From positions 1,922,001 to 1,986,000 of the forward strand of contig JBBAAO010000001.1 of NCBI GenBank assembly GCA_041658205.1: 64,000 bases of DNA, written 5' to 3'. The DNA comes from Bacteroidota bacterium. Its GTDB lineage: Bacteria > Bacteroidota > Ignavibacteria > UBA10030 > UBA8401. Positions 33,972 through 42,573 of the stretch are shown piece by piece (position 1 is the stretch's first letter; each line of letters opens with the position of its first letter). The translations under genes were made by a program, and so were the position numbers. Below the pieces are notes generated by a model. It was given only the letters and a program-made list of their open reading frames with translations. It searched no databases and was not told the origin of the DNA.

Positions 33972-34044
33972 ACGTACTCCTAAAAGGATAAACGATTCTT
34001 AATCTACTTTGTTCCACTTGTTGGAAAATTTTAACGGGAAACAT

Positions 34045-36117
34045 TCACGACCATTTCACCACAAACACCGTCAGGTCATCGTGATAGCCTTTGGCATCAG
34101 TATAGTTCCAAACGGTTTGAATGATTGATTCTTTGATCTCTTCCGCGGAACCATGTTTGTTCGCATCCACAACATCCAGCAGCCGCTCATATCCGAACTC
34201 ATCACCATTGGATGCTCGGGACTCTGTTACACCGTCTGTATAAAATACGCAGACGTCGCCACTTTTCATCATGATTTTTTGCTCTTCAACATTCTCATCA
34301 AAAATTTTCCCGGATTTTATTCCCAGACCAAGGCCGACCGGTTTTATATATTCTTTTTTCGCACCAGATATATAGAGCATCGGACAATGTCCTGCCCGTG
34401 CAACAATCAGTTCACCGGTTTTGATGTTGATTGTCGAATAAATTAAACTAATAAATGAGCGCTTGTCAATACTTGTCACCAATGCATCATTCGCTTTAAT
34501 CATAAATTCGCGCGGCGACTGGTAGATTCTCGCCAAGGATTGAAAAATCCCTTTTACCTCGGCCATATAAAATGCTGCACCGACTCCTTTTCCCGAAACA
34601 TCGCCAATGACGATTCCGATGAGTTCGGGATTGATTTGAACGTAATCATAATAGTCCCCCCCAACTTCAAGTGCGGGAGACGAAACAGCTTTCATGTCTA
34701 CCGTTGCAAATGTTGGGAGATGTTCAGGGAGCAACCGTTTCTGCATTTCCTGTGCAAGCATTAATTCGCGCTGCAAGCGCTCCTTTTCGAATGATTTTTC
34801 AATCAAACGAGCATTCTCGATTGCAATTGCTACTTGATCAGCGAACCCTGCAAGAATGTCAACGTCGTCCTGATCGAATCCATAATCAATCTCTTTGGTT
34901 GCGTATAGAATTCCGATCACGTTTTCATGAGAGAGAAGCGGTACAATTAACAGCGAACCGACTTTCTTCAGCTTCGGCAGATGTTTCGTCCGTTTATCCG
35001 AGCTAACTTCGTCAATCATCACTACTTTTTTTGTTTGACAGACGATGGTCCGAACCGATTTTTCTCCTCCGGAAAGTATTGTTTCAATTTCATGTTCGTC
35101 GATATTGCGATGAGACATCAATCCGCTTTTATGGAACGAACCTTCAAGCGGAATAATTTCCAGCCAGACACTTGCCGCTTGAATGACCTCTGTTGTCATT
35201 TTCGTTGCCGTTTCAGCAAGATCTTTCAGATCGAACACTTGATTGATCAGACGGCTGAGATTGTGCAGCGAACTGATCTCGCTCTGTTTTCGATCGAAAG
35301 CCTCAGCCGTCGGCAAATGGAATAAGGTACTGCTGAACGACATACCGAAATAGACCGCCCCAAAAATTGATGTGATTCGTACGAACGTAAACAAGGCAGC
35401 ACTATAATATTGTATTCCTTTTTCGGAACCTGCTTCACTGGAGATAATGACAAGAATTGCAAGAAATCCAAAAAAGGAGAGGAGAGAATAGAGAAGCGAA
35501 TACACCTTTTCTTTTCTTGGTAGGTATGCGATCCACGCCAAACGGAATGAATTTACGATAATCATTAATATCGCAATCACCATAAAAATGACGCTCACAA
35601 CTGAATCTTCCAATGGTTTATCAATCAATTCTGAAAGGGATGCAATGAGGATACTGCCGATCAGAATTAAAAAATTTCGAAGCGTCGTCTTCTTTCGCTT
35701 GTAGAGAACGAGGTCTTTTATAAAGAGGAGTGAAACGATTGCAAAAATACCAGAGACGATACTGAGAATAGACGAAAAGAAGATCGTTTGATAATCGCGA
35801 GGGAAAAGAGTCAAATCCCTTATTTCAAATCCTTTTTGTGTCAGCGGTAGAAAACTGATAATGAGATACGTTCCAAGAAAAATACCGGTAAATACTGCAA
35901 CTGAACCAATTCCTTGAACTACACCCCGCTGTTTCTCCCGTTTGATGATCTGGATATAGAAATAGATCGCTGCGAACGACAAAAGAACGAATGCCCCGCG
36001 TACATACTGGAGCATTGACGACTCCAGATCGACATTTTTGGTAGCTGCGTTGATGATGAAGACGACAACGGAAAGTATGATTGCCCCGAGCAGGAGCAGG
36101 ATTTTTCTGAGACGCAT
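34045..36117 (-). CDS. Membrane-anchored GAF/PP2C SpoIIE-type phosphatase
   Basis: 690 residues. About eight hydrophobic segments in residues 5-270 form a membrane sensor or anchor, followed by a GAF domain (about 285-440), a short coiled coil (about 440-465; EKERLQRELMLAQEMQKRLLPEHLP) and the PP2C domain (about 470-690) with VGGDYYDYVQINPELIGIVIGDVSGKGVGAAFYMA, RAGHCPMLYI and GDVCVFYTDGVTES. The coiled linker is common in RsbU/RsbP proteins. First gene of the cassette; no Shine-Dalgarno site is visible. The signal is unknown. Confidence 0.92.
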   Translation of the reverse strand: MRLRKILLLLGAIILSVVVFIINAATKNVDLESSMLQYVRGAFVLLSFAAIYFYIQIIKREKQRGVVQGIGSVAVFTGIFLGTYLIISFLPLTQKGFEIRDLTLFPRDYQTIFFSSILSIVSGIFAIVSLLFIKDLVLYKRKKTTLRNFLILIGSILIASLSELIDKPLEDSVVSVIFMVIAILMIIVNSFRLAWIAYLPRKEKVYSLLYSLLSFFGFLAILVIISSEAGSEKGIQYYSAALFTFVRITSIFGAVYFGMSFSSTLFHLPTAEAFDRKQSEISSLHNLSRLINQVFDLKDLAETATKMTTEVIQAASVWLEIIPLEGSFHKSGLMSHRNIDEHEIETILSGGEKSVRTIVCQTKKVVMIDEVSSDKRTKHLPKLKKVGSLLIVPLLSHENVIGILYATKEIDYGFDQDDVDILAGFADQVAIAIENARLIEKSFEKERLQRELMLAQEMQKRLLPEHLPTFATVDMKAVSSPALEVGGDYYDYVQINPELIGIVIGDVSGKGVGAAFYMAEVKGIFQSLARIYQSPREFMIKANDALVTSIDKRSFISLIYSTINIKTGELIVARAGHCPMLYISGAKKEYIKPVGLGLGIKSGKIFDENVEEQKIMMKSGDVCVFYTDGVTESRASNGDEFGYERLLDVVDANKHGSAEEIKESIIQTVWNYTDAKGYHDDLTVFVVKWS

Positions 36118-36248
36118 TGAGTGTTGTTAAGTGAATTGCCGTTCAAATATTTCGAATTTTACAGGGAAAAGTTGCACGACGTGGACAAGGTAGAAAAATA
36201 TCGCTTGAATAACAACGGAGCACTTTTCACATTTCCGTTAGATTTTCA

Positions 36249-36277
36249 TTGATTTTAGAGCGGTTTTGCGTTATATT
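36249..36277 (+). promoter_or_regulatory. Candidate promoter of secDF
   Basis: TTGATT, 17-bp spacer, TATATT, predicted start near 36284. This leaves a leader of about 150 nt before the secD GTG. The 317-bp divergent region 36118-36434 has no gene. Confidence 0.45.
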
Positions 36278-36353
36278 TTTGTCCTTAAGTCATGGACGAA
36301 CATTATTTTCCCAGAAAATAGTATTCTTGCCTGAAGGTTCAATCAAGAGCTAC

Positions 36354-36369
36354 CCGTTATTAATAACGG
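36354..36369. promoter_or_regulatory. 16-bp perfect palindrome in the secDF leader
   Basis: CCGTTATTAATAACGG lies about 65 bp before the secD start, downstream of the predicted transcription start. It could be a protein-binding site or fold as a small hairpin in the leader RNA. Nothing decides which. Confidence 0.4.
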
Positions 36370-36434
36370 TTTTCGTCCGTGTCTTTCGAAATATTCTATA
36401 ATTCAAAACACCTGTATTTTGTGGAGGTTTATTT

Positions 36435-38324
36435 GTGAAAAAAAATCGCAGTAAGATATTTTTTATTGTGGCGACGTTTGGATTAGCGCTCTATTTTCTC
36501 TATCCGACCTATCAATCTTATAATTTCGAGAAAAACCTATCTACCCGCGTTGGCGAAGATAGTGCAAAATTCGTAGCTGAGAATGAAGCGTCCATTCGCA
36601 ATGCAAAAGGAAAGCGTATTAAACTCGGTTTGGACTTGCAAGGTGGTATGCGCGTAGTGATGGAAGTAAATGTGTTGAAGATGCTAGAGCAAATCGCAAA
36701 AAATAAAGACGACCAGTTTACACAAATAATGACTGACGTTGCAAAAGAAGCGCAAACCAACGATGCTAATATTATTACCTTGTTTCAACGTGCCTTCGAT
36801 GCAAAACAAATTCGATTGAGCCGCTACTATGGAACCTTGCGCGAAGATAATGATAGAATCTTAAGCCGTCTGCAAGATGAAACCGATAAAGCGGTGGACA
36901 GAGCGATGGAAATCGTTCGTAACCGTGTTGATCAATACGGTGTGTCCGAACCAGCCATCCAAAAACAAGGTGGACGAAGAATTATTGTTGAACTTCCGGG
37001 TGTTTCCAAAGAAGATGAAGTTCGTCAATTGTTGCAGGGAACAGCTCTTCTGGAATTTAAATTGATGAAAGATCCGGATATCATCTACAAAACAATGGAA
37101 GCCGTAGATAAATATCTTGCTGGAAAAGGGTATACGGACACAACATCATCAGGTGATTCTGCGAAGAAAACAACCACAGCGAAAAACACATTGTCTGCAC
37201 TCAGCAATGCTTCGGACACTGCTGCAAACGCTGTTGCTGATGCACAAAAAACACCTGAGCAGCTTGCAAAAGAACATCCGTTCCTTTTCCTTGCGAGACC
37301 AAATCAGCAGGGAAATGGCGAAGCGTATGTTTCTGAGCACGATAAAGACAAAGTGTTAAAAATTCTCGCTCGTCCCGATGTGCAAAAATTATTGCCGTCC
37401 GATTTGGCATTTTATTTTTCATCGAAACATCTGTTTATCAGCGAAGGGATAAAGTATTACAGTCTCTTTGGATTGAAGAAAACTCCTGAGTTGACTGGAA
37501 GCGTTGTTGTCAATGCACAGGCAACAATCGATCCGAGCTTCAATCAACCGATCGTCACAATGGAGATGAATAACGAGGGTTCACGCGAATGGGCACGCAT
37601 CACAGGTGCCAATGTGAACAAACGTATGGCCATTGTCTTGGATGATGCCGTATTTTCCGCGCCAAATATTCGCGGAAAAATTACGGGAGGTCGTTCGCAA
37701 ATTGAAGGAATGGAAAATATTGATGAAGCACGGCTGCTTGAGATCATCCTAAAAGCCGGTGCGCTTCCTGCACCGGTAGAGATTATGGAACAACGAAGCG
37801 TTGGACCGTCGCTTGGAGAAGATTCGATTTCAGCCGGCACTATTTCATTCTTAATGGCTTTTGCGTTGATCGTCGGATTCATGATTATGTATTACCGCAC
37901 TGGCGGCCTGGTAGCGAATGTTGCATTATTTGTGAACACATTATTCATCTTCGCTATCCTAGCTGCATTCGGAGGAACACTGACGCTCCCCGGTATTGCC
38001 GGTATCGTATTGACAGTGGGTATGGCGGTTGATGCGAACGTGCTGATCTTTGAACGTATTAGAGAAGAACTTGCAACACATAAGACATTACGCGCATCAA
38101 TCGATGCAGGATATGACAAAGCATTCAGCGCAATTTTTGATTCGAACATCACAACACTCTTCTCCGGTATCGTGCTTTATCAATTCGGTACAGGACCTAT
38201 TCAAGGGTTTGCATTAACACTGATGATGGGTGTGACGGCAAACTTGTTTACAGCAATCGTAATCACTCGCGTTGTATTCGACATTATGGTCGACCGCGGT
38301 ACCACTGAAATCAATTTTGGATAA
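36435..38324 (+). CDS. secD: Protein translocase subunit SecD
   Basis: 629 residues from a GTG with a good Shine-Dalgarno site (GTGGAGGT, 6 bp away). Membrane helix about 8-24, then GLDLQGGMRVVMEV, the large periplasmic P1 head with NRVDQYGVSEPAIQKQGGRRIIVELPGV, and five C-terminal helices from about 465 with GMAVDANVLIFERIREEL (the functionally important Asp). A low-complexity Ala/Thr/Ser/Lys linker (about 235-280, AKKTTTAKNTLSALSNASDT) is inserted in P1, an expansion seen in several FCB SecD proteins. SecDF uses the proton gradient to pull exported proteins out of SecYEG. Confidence 0.97.
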   Translation: MKKNRSKIFFIVATFGLALYFLYPTYQSYNFEKNLSTRVGEDSAKFVAENEASIRNAKGKRIKLGLDLQGGMRVVMEVNVLKMLEQIAKNKDDQFTQIMTDVAKEAQTNDANIITLFQRAFDAKQIRLSRYYGTLREDNDRILSRLQDETDKAVDRAMEIVRNRVDQYGVSEPAIQKQGGRRIIVELPGVSKEDEVRQLLQGTALLEFKLMKDPDIIYKTMEAVDKYLAGKGYTDTTSSGDSAKKTTTAKNTLSALSNASDTAANAVADAQKTPEQLAKEHPFLFLARPNQQGNGEAYVSEHDKDKVLKILARPDVQKLLPSDLAFYFSSKHLFISEGIKYYSLFGLKKTPELTGSVVVNAQATIDPSFNQPIVTMEMNNEGSREWARITGANVNKRMAIVLDDAVFSAPNIRGKITGGRSQIEGMENIDEARLLEIILKAGALPAPVEIMEQRSVGPSLGEDSISAGTISFLMAFALIVGFMIMYYRTGGLVANVALFVNTLFIFAILAAFGGTLTLPGIAGIVLTVGMAVDANVLIFERIREELATHKTLRASIDAGYDKAFSAIFDSNITTLFSGIVLYQFGTGPIQGFALTLMMGVTANLFTAIVITRVVFDIMVDRGTTEINFG

Positions 38325-38344
38325 GATTTAGGAGCAGTATAAGA

Positions 38345-39265
38345 ATGAGAATTTTAGAAAAAACAAATATCGATTTTATGGCTACCAGAAAGATTTGGTA
38401 TTCCATTTCCTTGGTAGTCATTGTTGCCGGCATTATTGGAGCTTTTATTAGAGGTGTTTCCTTCGGGATCGATTTCCTCGGGGGGACGGAAACTCTCGTC
38501 CGTTTTGAAACGGCACCCGCTATCTCCGAAGTTCGCGATGCTGTTCAAGGTGCCGGATTCACCAGCACTGAAATTAAATCATTCGGATCGTCCAGAGATA
38601 TTTTAATCAGGACACCCGAACAACGAGAAGGAACAACTACTCTCGATGCAATACGCCAAAGTTTGCTGGCAAAGTTTCAAAACAACCATTTCACTATTTT
38701 GAAAGAAGATAAGATTGGACCAAAGATCGGCGCAGAATTGAGAACAAACGCGATCTATGCGATTTTTTCTGCTCTGTTGATCATCATGCTCTATGTCGGA
38801 TTCCGATTCCAATTCATTTATGGACTGGCCGGTGTTATCGCGTTGTTCCATGATGTGATAGCAACATTTGGTATTATCGTTCTATTGAATGGACTCTCCC
38901 CCTATCTGAATCTGGAAATTGATCAGAACATTATGGCTGCATTTCTGACCTTGGTCGGGTTTTCCATTAACGATACTGTGGTGATTTTCGACCGCGTTCG
39001 TGAGAATTTGAAAACCCATAAGACTGAAGATCTTTCCACAATCATGAACCGTTCCGTGAATGAAACATTAAGCCGTTCCATTATTACAAACGGAACAGTT
39101 TTCCTCGTACTGATTGTTCTTGTGATCTTCGGCGGCGAAGTAAATCGCGGATTTGCGTTCACATTCTTTATTGGATCTATCTTGGGGACGTATTCAACAA
39201 TTTACATCGCTAGTGCAATCGTATTAGATTTTACCCTGCGTCAATCGAAAAAGAAAAAATCGTAA
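38345..39265 (+). CDS. secF: Protein translocase subunit SecF
   Basis: 306 residues with six membrane helices. Near the start SFGIDFLGGTETLVRFE is the SecF form of the conserved D1 motif; TLVGFSINDTVVIFDRVRENLKTHK is the D4 region, and SRSIITNGTVFLVLIVLVIFGG follows. It pairs with SecD 20 bp upstream. The short basic tail RQSKKKKS is cytoplasmic. Fused SecDF is common in Bacteroidia; here the two are separate genes. Confidence 0.97.
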   Translation: MRILEKTNIDFMATRKIWYSISLVVIVAGIIGAFIRGVSFGIDFLGGTETLVRFETAPAISEVRDAVQGAGFTSTEIKSFGSSRDILIRTPEQREGTTTLDAIRQSLLAKFQNNHFTILKEDKIGPKIGAELRTNAIYAIFSALLIIMLYVGFRFQFIYGLAGVIALFHDVIATFGIIVLLNGLSPYLNLEIDQNIMAAFLTLVGFSINDTVVIFDRVRENLKTHKTEDLSTIMNRSVNETLSRSIITNGTVFLVLIVLVIFGGEVNRGFAFTFFIGSILGTYSTIYIASAIVLDFTLRQSKKKKS

Positions 39266-39276
39266 CACTTCTTATA

Positions 39277-39300
39277 CTCCCCTTTTTTATCGGAGGGGAG
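39277..39300. other. Intergenic hairpin between secF and the STAS gene
   Basis: CTCCCCT, a 10-nt loop and AGGGGAG. No T-run follows on the plus strand, so it may be a processing or partial terminator hairpin rather than a true terminator. Confidence 0.4.
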
Positions 39301-39325
39301 ATTTACTACCAACTGCGAGAATCGT

Positions 39326-39664
39326 ATGAAGTTCTCAACAAAAGAATTGAACGAAGTCACCGTCATCAAGATGGAAGGCAGCATGCTTGGCGGACCGGAA
39401 GCATCGGAATTAAACAGTGCGCTTCACAAACTGCTCGATGCAAAGAAAAAATTGATCGTCGTTGATCTCGGAGGTGTTTCGTTAATGAATAGTTCCGGAC
39501 TCGGCATGCTGATCGGTGCCGTAACCACTATGCGTAACGCTGGGGGTAATTTGAAGATTGCTTCTGCCACTGAAAAAGTCTCTCAGGTGTTCAAAATGAC
39601 CAAAGTGAGTAGTGTTATTGAACTTCATGATACGGTGAAAGGTGCGGTAGAAAGTTTTAAGTAA
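39326..39664 (+). CDS. STAS-domain anti-sigma factor antagonist
   Basis: 112 residues, one STAS domain with SLMNSSGLGMLIGAV; Ser56 aligns with the phosphorylated Ser and Asn55 replaces the usual Asp. It lies 60 bp after secF and before a strong terminator. It is the second STAS protein of the window, 5.4 kb from the kinase/phosphatase cassette, and could be a further substrate of that kinase or serve another network; the sequence does not tell. Confidence 0.93.
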   Translation: MKFSTKELNEVTVIKMEGSMLGGPEASELNSALHKLLDAKKKLIVVDLGGVSLMNSSGLGMLIGAVTTMRNAGGNLKIASATEKVSQVFKMTKVSSVIELHDTVKGAVESFK

Positions 39665-39688
39665 TTATATCGAATATTAGTTTACAAT

Positions 39689-39717
39689 AAAAAAGGCGAC
39701 AGTTGGTCGCCTTTTTT
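39689..39717. terminator. Bidirectional rho-independent terminator after the STAS gene
   Basis: AAAAAAGGCGAC, AGTTG loop, GTCGCCTTTTTT: a perfect stem with A-run and T-run on either side. It serves the secD-secF-STAS transcript and the convergent HEAT/cyclophilin gene. Confidence 0.9.
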
Positions 39718-39744
39718 ATTGTCATCCCACTTCTTCAGCATACT

Positions 39745-41730
39745 TCAGAATAACATCACTCTTACTATCGTATCCCCAACCATCATTTGATCTACTATCT
39801 TACTATCTGTTGTATATCCAAATATTGTATAGCGAAAATCTAAATGCGGCGTAGGACAATGCGTGATAAACCATTGAGAACCTTCGGTATCTTTTCCGGA
39901 ACTGGCCATTCCCACGGCGCCAGTTTTGTATTTACCATGAGGATGCACTTCAGTCCGAATCGAATAGTTTGGTCCCCCACTCCCATTCCCTAACGGATCG
40001 CCCCCTTGAATTACAAAATTGCTTACTACGCGATGAAATGAAAGTCCGTCATAGAACTTTTTTTGAGAAAGAAGAATGAAATTTAAAACAGTAAATGGTG
40101 CAGCTTCTTTATCAAATGTGATTCGTATCGTTCCTTTCGATGTCGTTACTTCGGCTCCCTTATATTTAGCAAGGAGTGAGATGTCTCCCGGTGAATACAA
40201 TGGCTTATAACTGTTTGGATTTTTGATAAATTGAATTGGTGAATCTTTACCAGTAATTGATTGATACGCTTTTTCTGCTGCGGTGCGAATAACATTGTTC
40301 TGCTCTGATAATCCTTTTTGGACGACAGCAAGAACAGATGAGTCACCGATTTCAGAGAAGACATTCAACAATTCCACCATCGGTTCCAGATCGATCTCTT
40401 GCTTCATCCTATTATAGGATGTTATAAGTGCAGAAAGGTAAATTTTTCTAGTCGACTTGGTAAATGATGTATCCTGAAAAGCAACGGCGGCTGAATACGA
40501 AATACCGGGATCATTCTTCCCAAACATCAATATCGCTGTTTTCAGAAAATCTTTCTTCACCTGCTCGTTTGACCGTTGTGCGATGATTTGATACGATTCG
40601 ATACCGGCAATAATTACAAGCGATTGGTTCGATTGAAAAATTGCTTCTTTGATCATCGGAATAGCCTTTTCCGATCGTGTTTCCCCATAGGATCGTACTC
40701 TCTGTGCGGAAACAAACGGTAACTCCCCCTTCCAATTTCCAATCAATGGAATGGCACGCTCTCCAAGCCTTTTCGCTATGAACTTTCGTATTTCCTCTCG
40801 CACAGAAACAGCGTAATTTTTTGACTGAAGCCTTGCAATCCATTTGGCACTATCGCTGAACGGAGCCTCACTTGGAAACATCCCATCACATGTTGCCATT
40901 GCAGTAAGCGCGACATGTTCGTTCTTGTCCGCAATTAAACCTTCAATATCGCTTTTAACGATACTCTTCGTACGCAATGCCCGTATCGCATTTACACGCA
41001 CACGCCAGTCTTTATCTTTTTTCGCACTTGTTCTTAATCGATCTATAGTGACATTATCATTTAATGCTCCCAACGCAGTAGCACTCCACATCCGGACTGA
41101 CGTAGAAGTATTTGTGAGCTGGCGATGTAGTTTTTCTTTATGATTATTCGTCACTGTCGTATCATTGATACGCATTAATGCATATGTCGCATTGATAACG
41201 CTGTTATTTTCGTATAATAATGTCGCTATAAATTTTGAAGCAGCAATATCCTTCACTTTGCGATTGATAAAACGAATAATCGCCTGAGCAACATACGGTC
41301 TCCATTCGATTGGGTAATCTTCCGCTTGCACTACAATTTTTTTCAGGTCATCGGGAGTTCCGCAAAGTCCAATAGCATTAAAATATTCCGATACACAATC
41401 ATCTTCCCGCTCAACTGCTAAACGTCGAAAAAGAAACGATGTTCCTTTAGGATGGCCCATCATTCCAAGCGCAAAGGCAGCCATAGAACGGACTTTTGGC
41501 ATATCATCATTCAATAATTGGGCTGCTTCGTCCAGAGCAGTTGTATCCTGAATATTCGCGAATGCCAATAAGGCCAATTCCCGCTCTCGGGCATTCTCTG
41601 ACTTTAGAAACGAAAATAGCTCAGAAGTTTGTTCAACACGTTTATCTTGAATCGTTCGAATGGTGATGTCATTTCCTGATTGGGGAAACAAGAAGACTGG
41701 GATGAGTAATATTTGGAGTATATTTTTCAT
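39745..41730 (-). CDS. Exported HEAT-repeat protein with C-terminal cyclophilin-type peptidyl-prolyl isomerase
   Basis: 661 residues. Signal peptide (MKNILQILLIPVFLFPQ), then about ten HEAT-like helical repeats (about 30-490; for example PKVRSMAAFALGMMG and DWRVRVNAIRALR), then a cyclophilin domain (about 510-661) with FYDGLSFHRVVSNFVIQGGDPLGNGSGG and SGKDTEGSQWFITHCPTPHLDFRYTIFGYT. The Arg in SFHRV and the core residues are conserved, so isomerase activity is likely. The HEAT solenoid probably binds clients. A periplasmic chaperone role is inferred from the signal and domain pairing. Confidence 0.9.
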   Translation of the reverse strand: MKNILQILLIPVFLFPQSGNDITIRTIQDKRVEQTSELFSFLKSENARERELALLAFANIQDTTALDEAAQLLNDDMPKVRSMAAFALGMMGHPKGTSFLFRRLAVEREDDCVSEYFNAIGLCGTPDDLKKIVVQAEDYPIEWRPYVAQAIIRFINRKVKDIAASKFIATLLYENNSVINATYALMRINDTTVTNNHKEKLHRQLTNTSTSVRMWSATALGALNDNVTIDRLRTSAKKDKDWRVRVNAIRALRTKSIVKSDIEGLIADKNEHVALTAMATCDGMFPSEAPFSDSAKWIARLQSKNYAVSVREEIRKFIAKRLGERAIPLIGNWKGELPFVSAQRVRSYGETRSEKAIPMIKEAIFQSNQSLVIIAGIESYQIIAQRSNEQVKKDFLKTAILMFGKNDPGISYSAAVAFQDTSFTKSTRKIYLSALITSYNRMKQEIDLEPMVELLNVFSEIGDSSVLAVVQKGLSEQNNVIRTAAEKAYQSITGKDSPIQFIKNPNSYKPLYSPGDISLLAKYKGAEVTTSKGTIRITFDKEAAPFTVLNFILLSQKKFYDGLSFHRVVSNFVIQGGDPLGNGSGGPNYSIRTEVHPHGKYKTGAVGMASSGKDTEGSQWFITHCPTPHLDFRYTIFGYTTDSKIVDQMMVGDTIVRVMLF

Positions 41731-41784
41731 AGATCATTCCGTCCAACCAGTATTACTCGACACAATCATTTTTAGTGTGGATCA

Positions 41785-42573
41785 TCAGATGGGTAGTTTA
41801 AACAAAGCAATTGCATTTGCAGTAGTAGTATTTGCAACAACATCAGTTGAAACATTCAGTGTTTCGGCAATCTTTTGAGCTATAAGGGGGATGTATGATG
41901 GTTCGTTTCTTTTCCCGCGAAATGGAACCGGAGTCAAATACGGTGAATCGGTTTCTACCATAACATTGTCCAACCCAATCTGTTTTAGCACGTCGGACAT
42001 AGTTCCTTTTTTGAACGTGATGGGCCCTGGAAAAGAGACAAGAAATTTATTTTCGAACAATACTGCCGCCTGCGCTGCGTCGCCGGTAAAGCAATGAAAC
42101 ACTCCGCGTTTTCCTTCCCTTTTCCATTCCGAATGTGCATGAGCATGGCGTACAACAATATCAATCGCATCCTGAACAGAATCCCGGGTGTGGACGATAA
42201 TCGGAAGATCGCGCTGAATAGCAAGTTCTATCTGTTTGGAGAAAATCTCTTTTTGATAGTCGCGCGGCGAAGTATCATAAAAATAATCAATACCGATCTC
42301 TCCAATCGCCACCACTTTAGGATGATGCGACATTTCCTCGATCTGTATTAATCGTTCTTCCGTATACTCTTTCAAATCAAGTGGGTGAAAACCAACGGTG
42401 ACGAACATAGAAGAATATTTTTCAGCCAGCGTTATTGCTTCTTTCGCCGTTTGATGATTCGTTGCCGGTACGATGAAATATTTCACTCCCGCCTCATGTG
42501 CCCTTGCAATGACGGCGTCTAAGTCGTTTTTGTAATCTTCGTAAAAAAGATGGCAGTGTGAATCAATAAACAT
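41785..42573 (-). CDS. tatD: TatD-family metal-dependent DNase
   Basis: 262 residues from the ATG at 42573 (MFIDSHCHLFYEDYKNDLDAVI); the extension to 42630 lies within the upstream gene and is not family-like. Motifs: DSHCHL, TVGFHPLDLKEY, IGEIGIDYFYD, PIIVHTRD, GVFHCFTG and VETDSPYLTPVPFRGKRNEPSYI, with all metal ligands present. It overlaps the glycosyltransferase gene by 11 bp. TatD proteins are 3'-5' exonucleases linked to DNA quality control. Confidence 0.95.
   Translation of the reverse strand: MFIDSHCHLFYEDYKNDLDAVIARAHEAGVKYFIVPATNHQTAKEAITLAEKYSSMFVTVGFHPLDLKEYTEERLIQIEEMSHHPKVVAIGEIGIDYFYDTSPRDYQKEIFSKQIELAIQRDLPIIVHTRDSVQDAIDIVVRHAHAHSEWKREGKRGVFHCFTGDAAQAAVLFENKFLVSFPGPITFKKGTMSDVLKQIGLDNVMVETDSPYLTPVPFRGKRNEPSYIPLIAQKIAETLNVSTDVVANTTTANAIALFKLPI

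Noticed and set aside
33615..36117. Hidden sigma factor gene near the partner-switching cassette
   Set aside because: All frames around the cassette were read; only phosphatase, STAS and kinase genes are supported.
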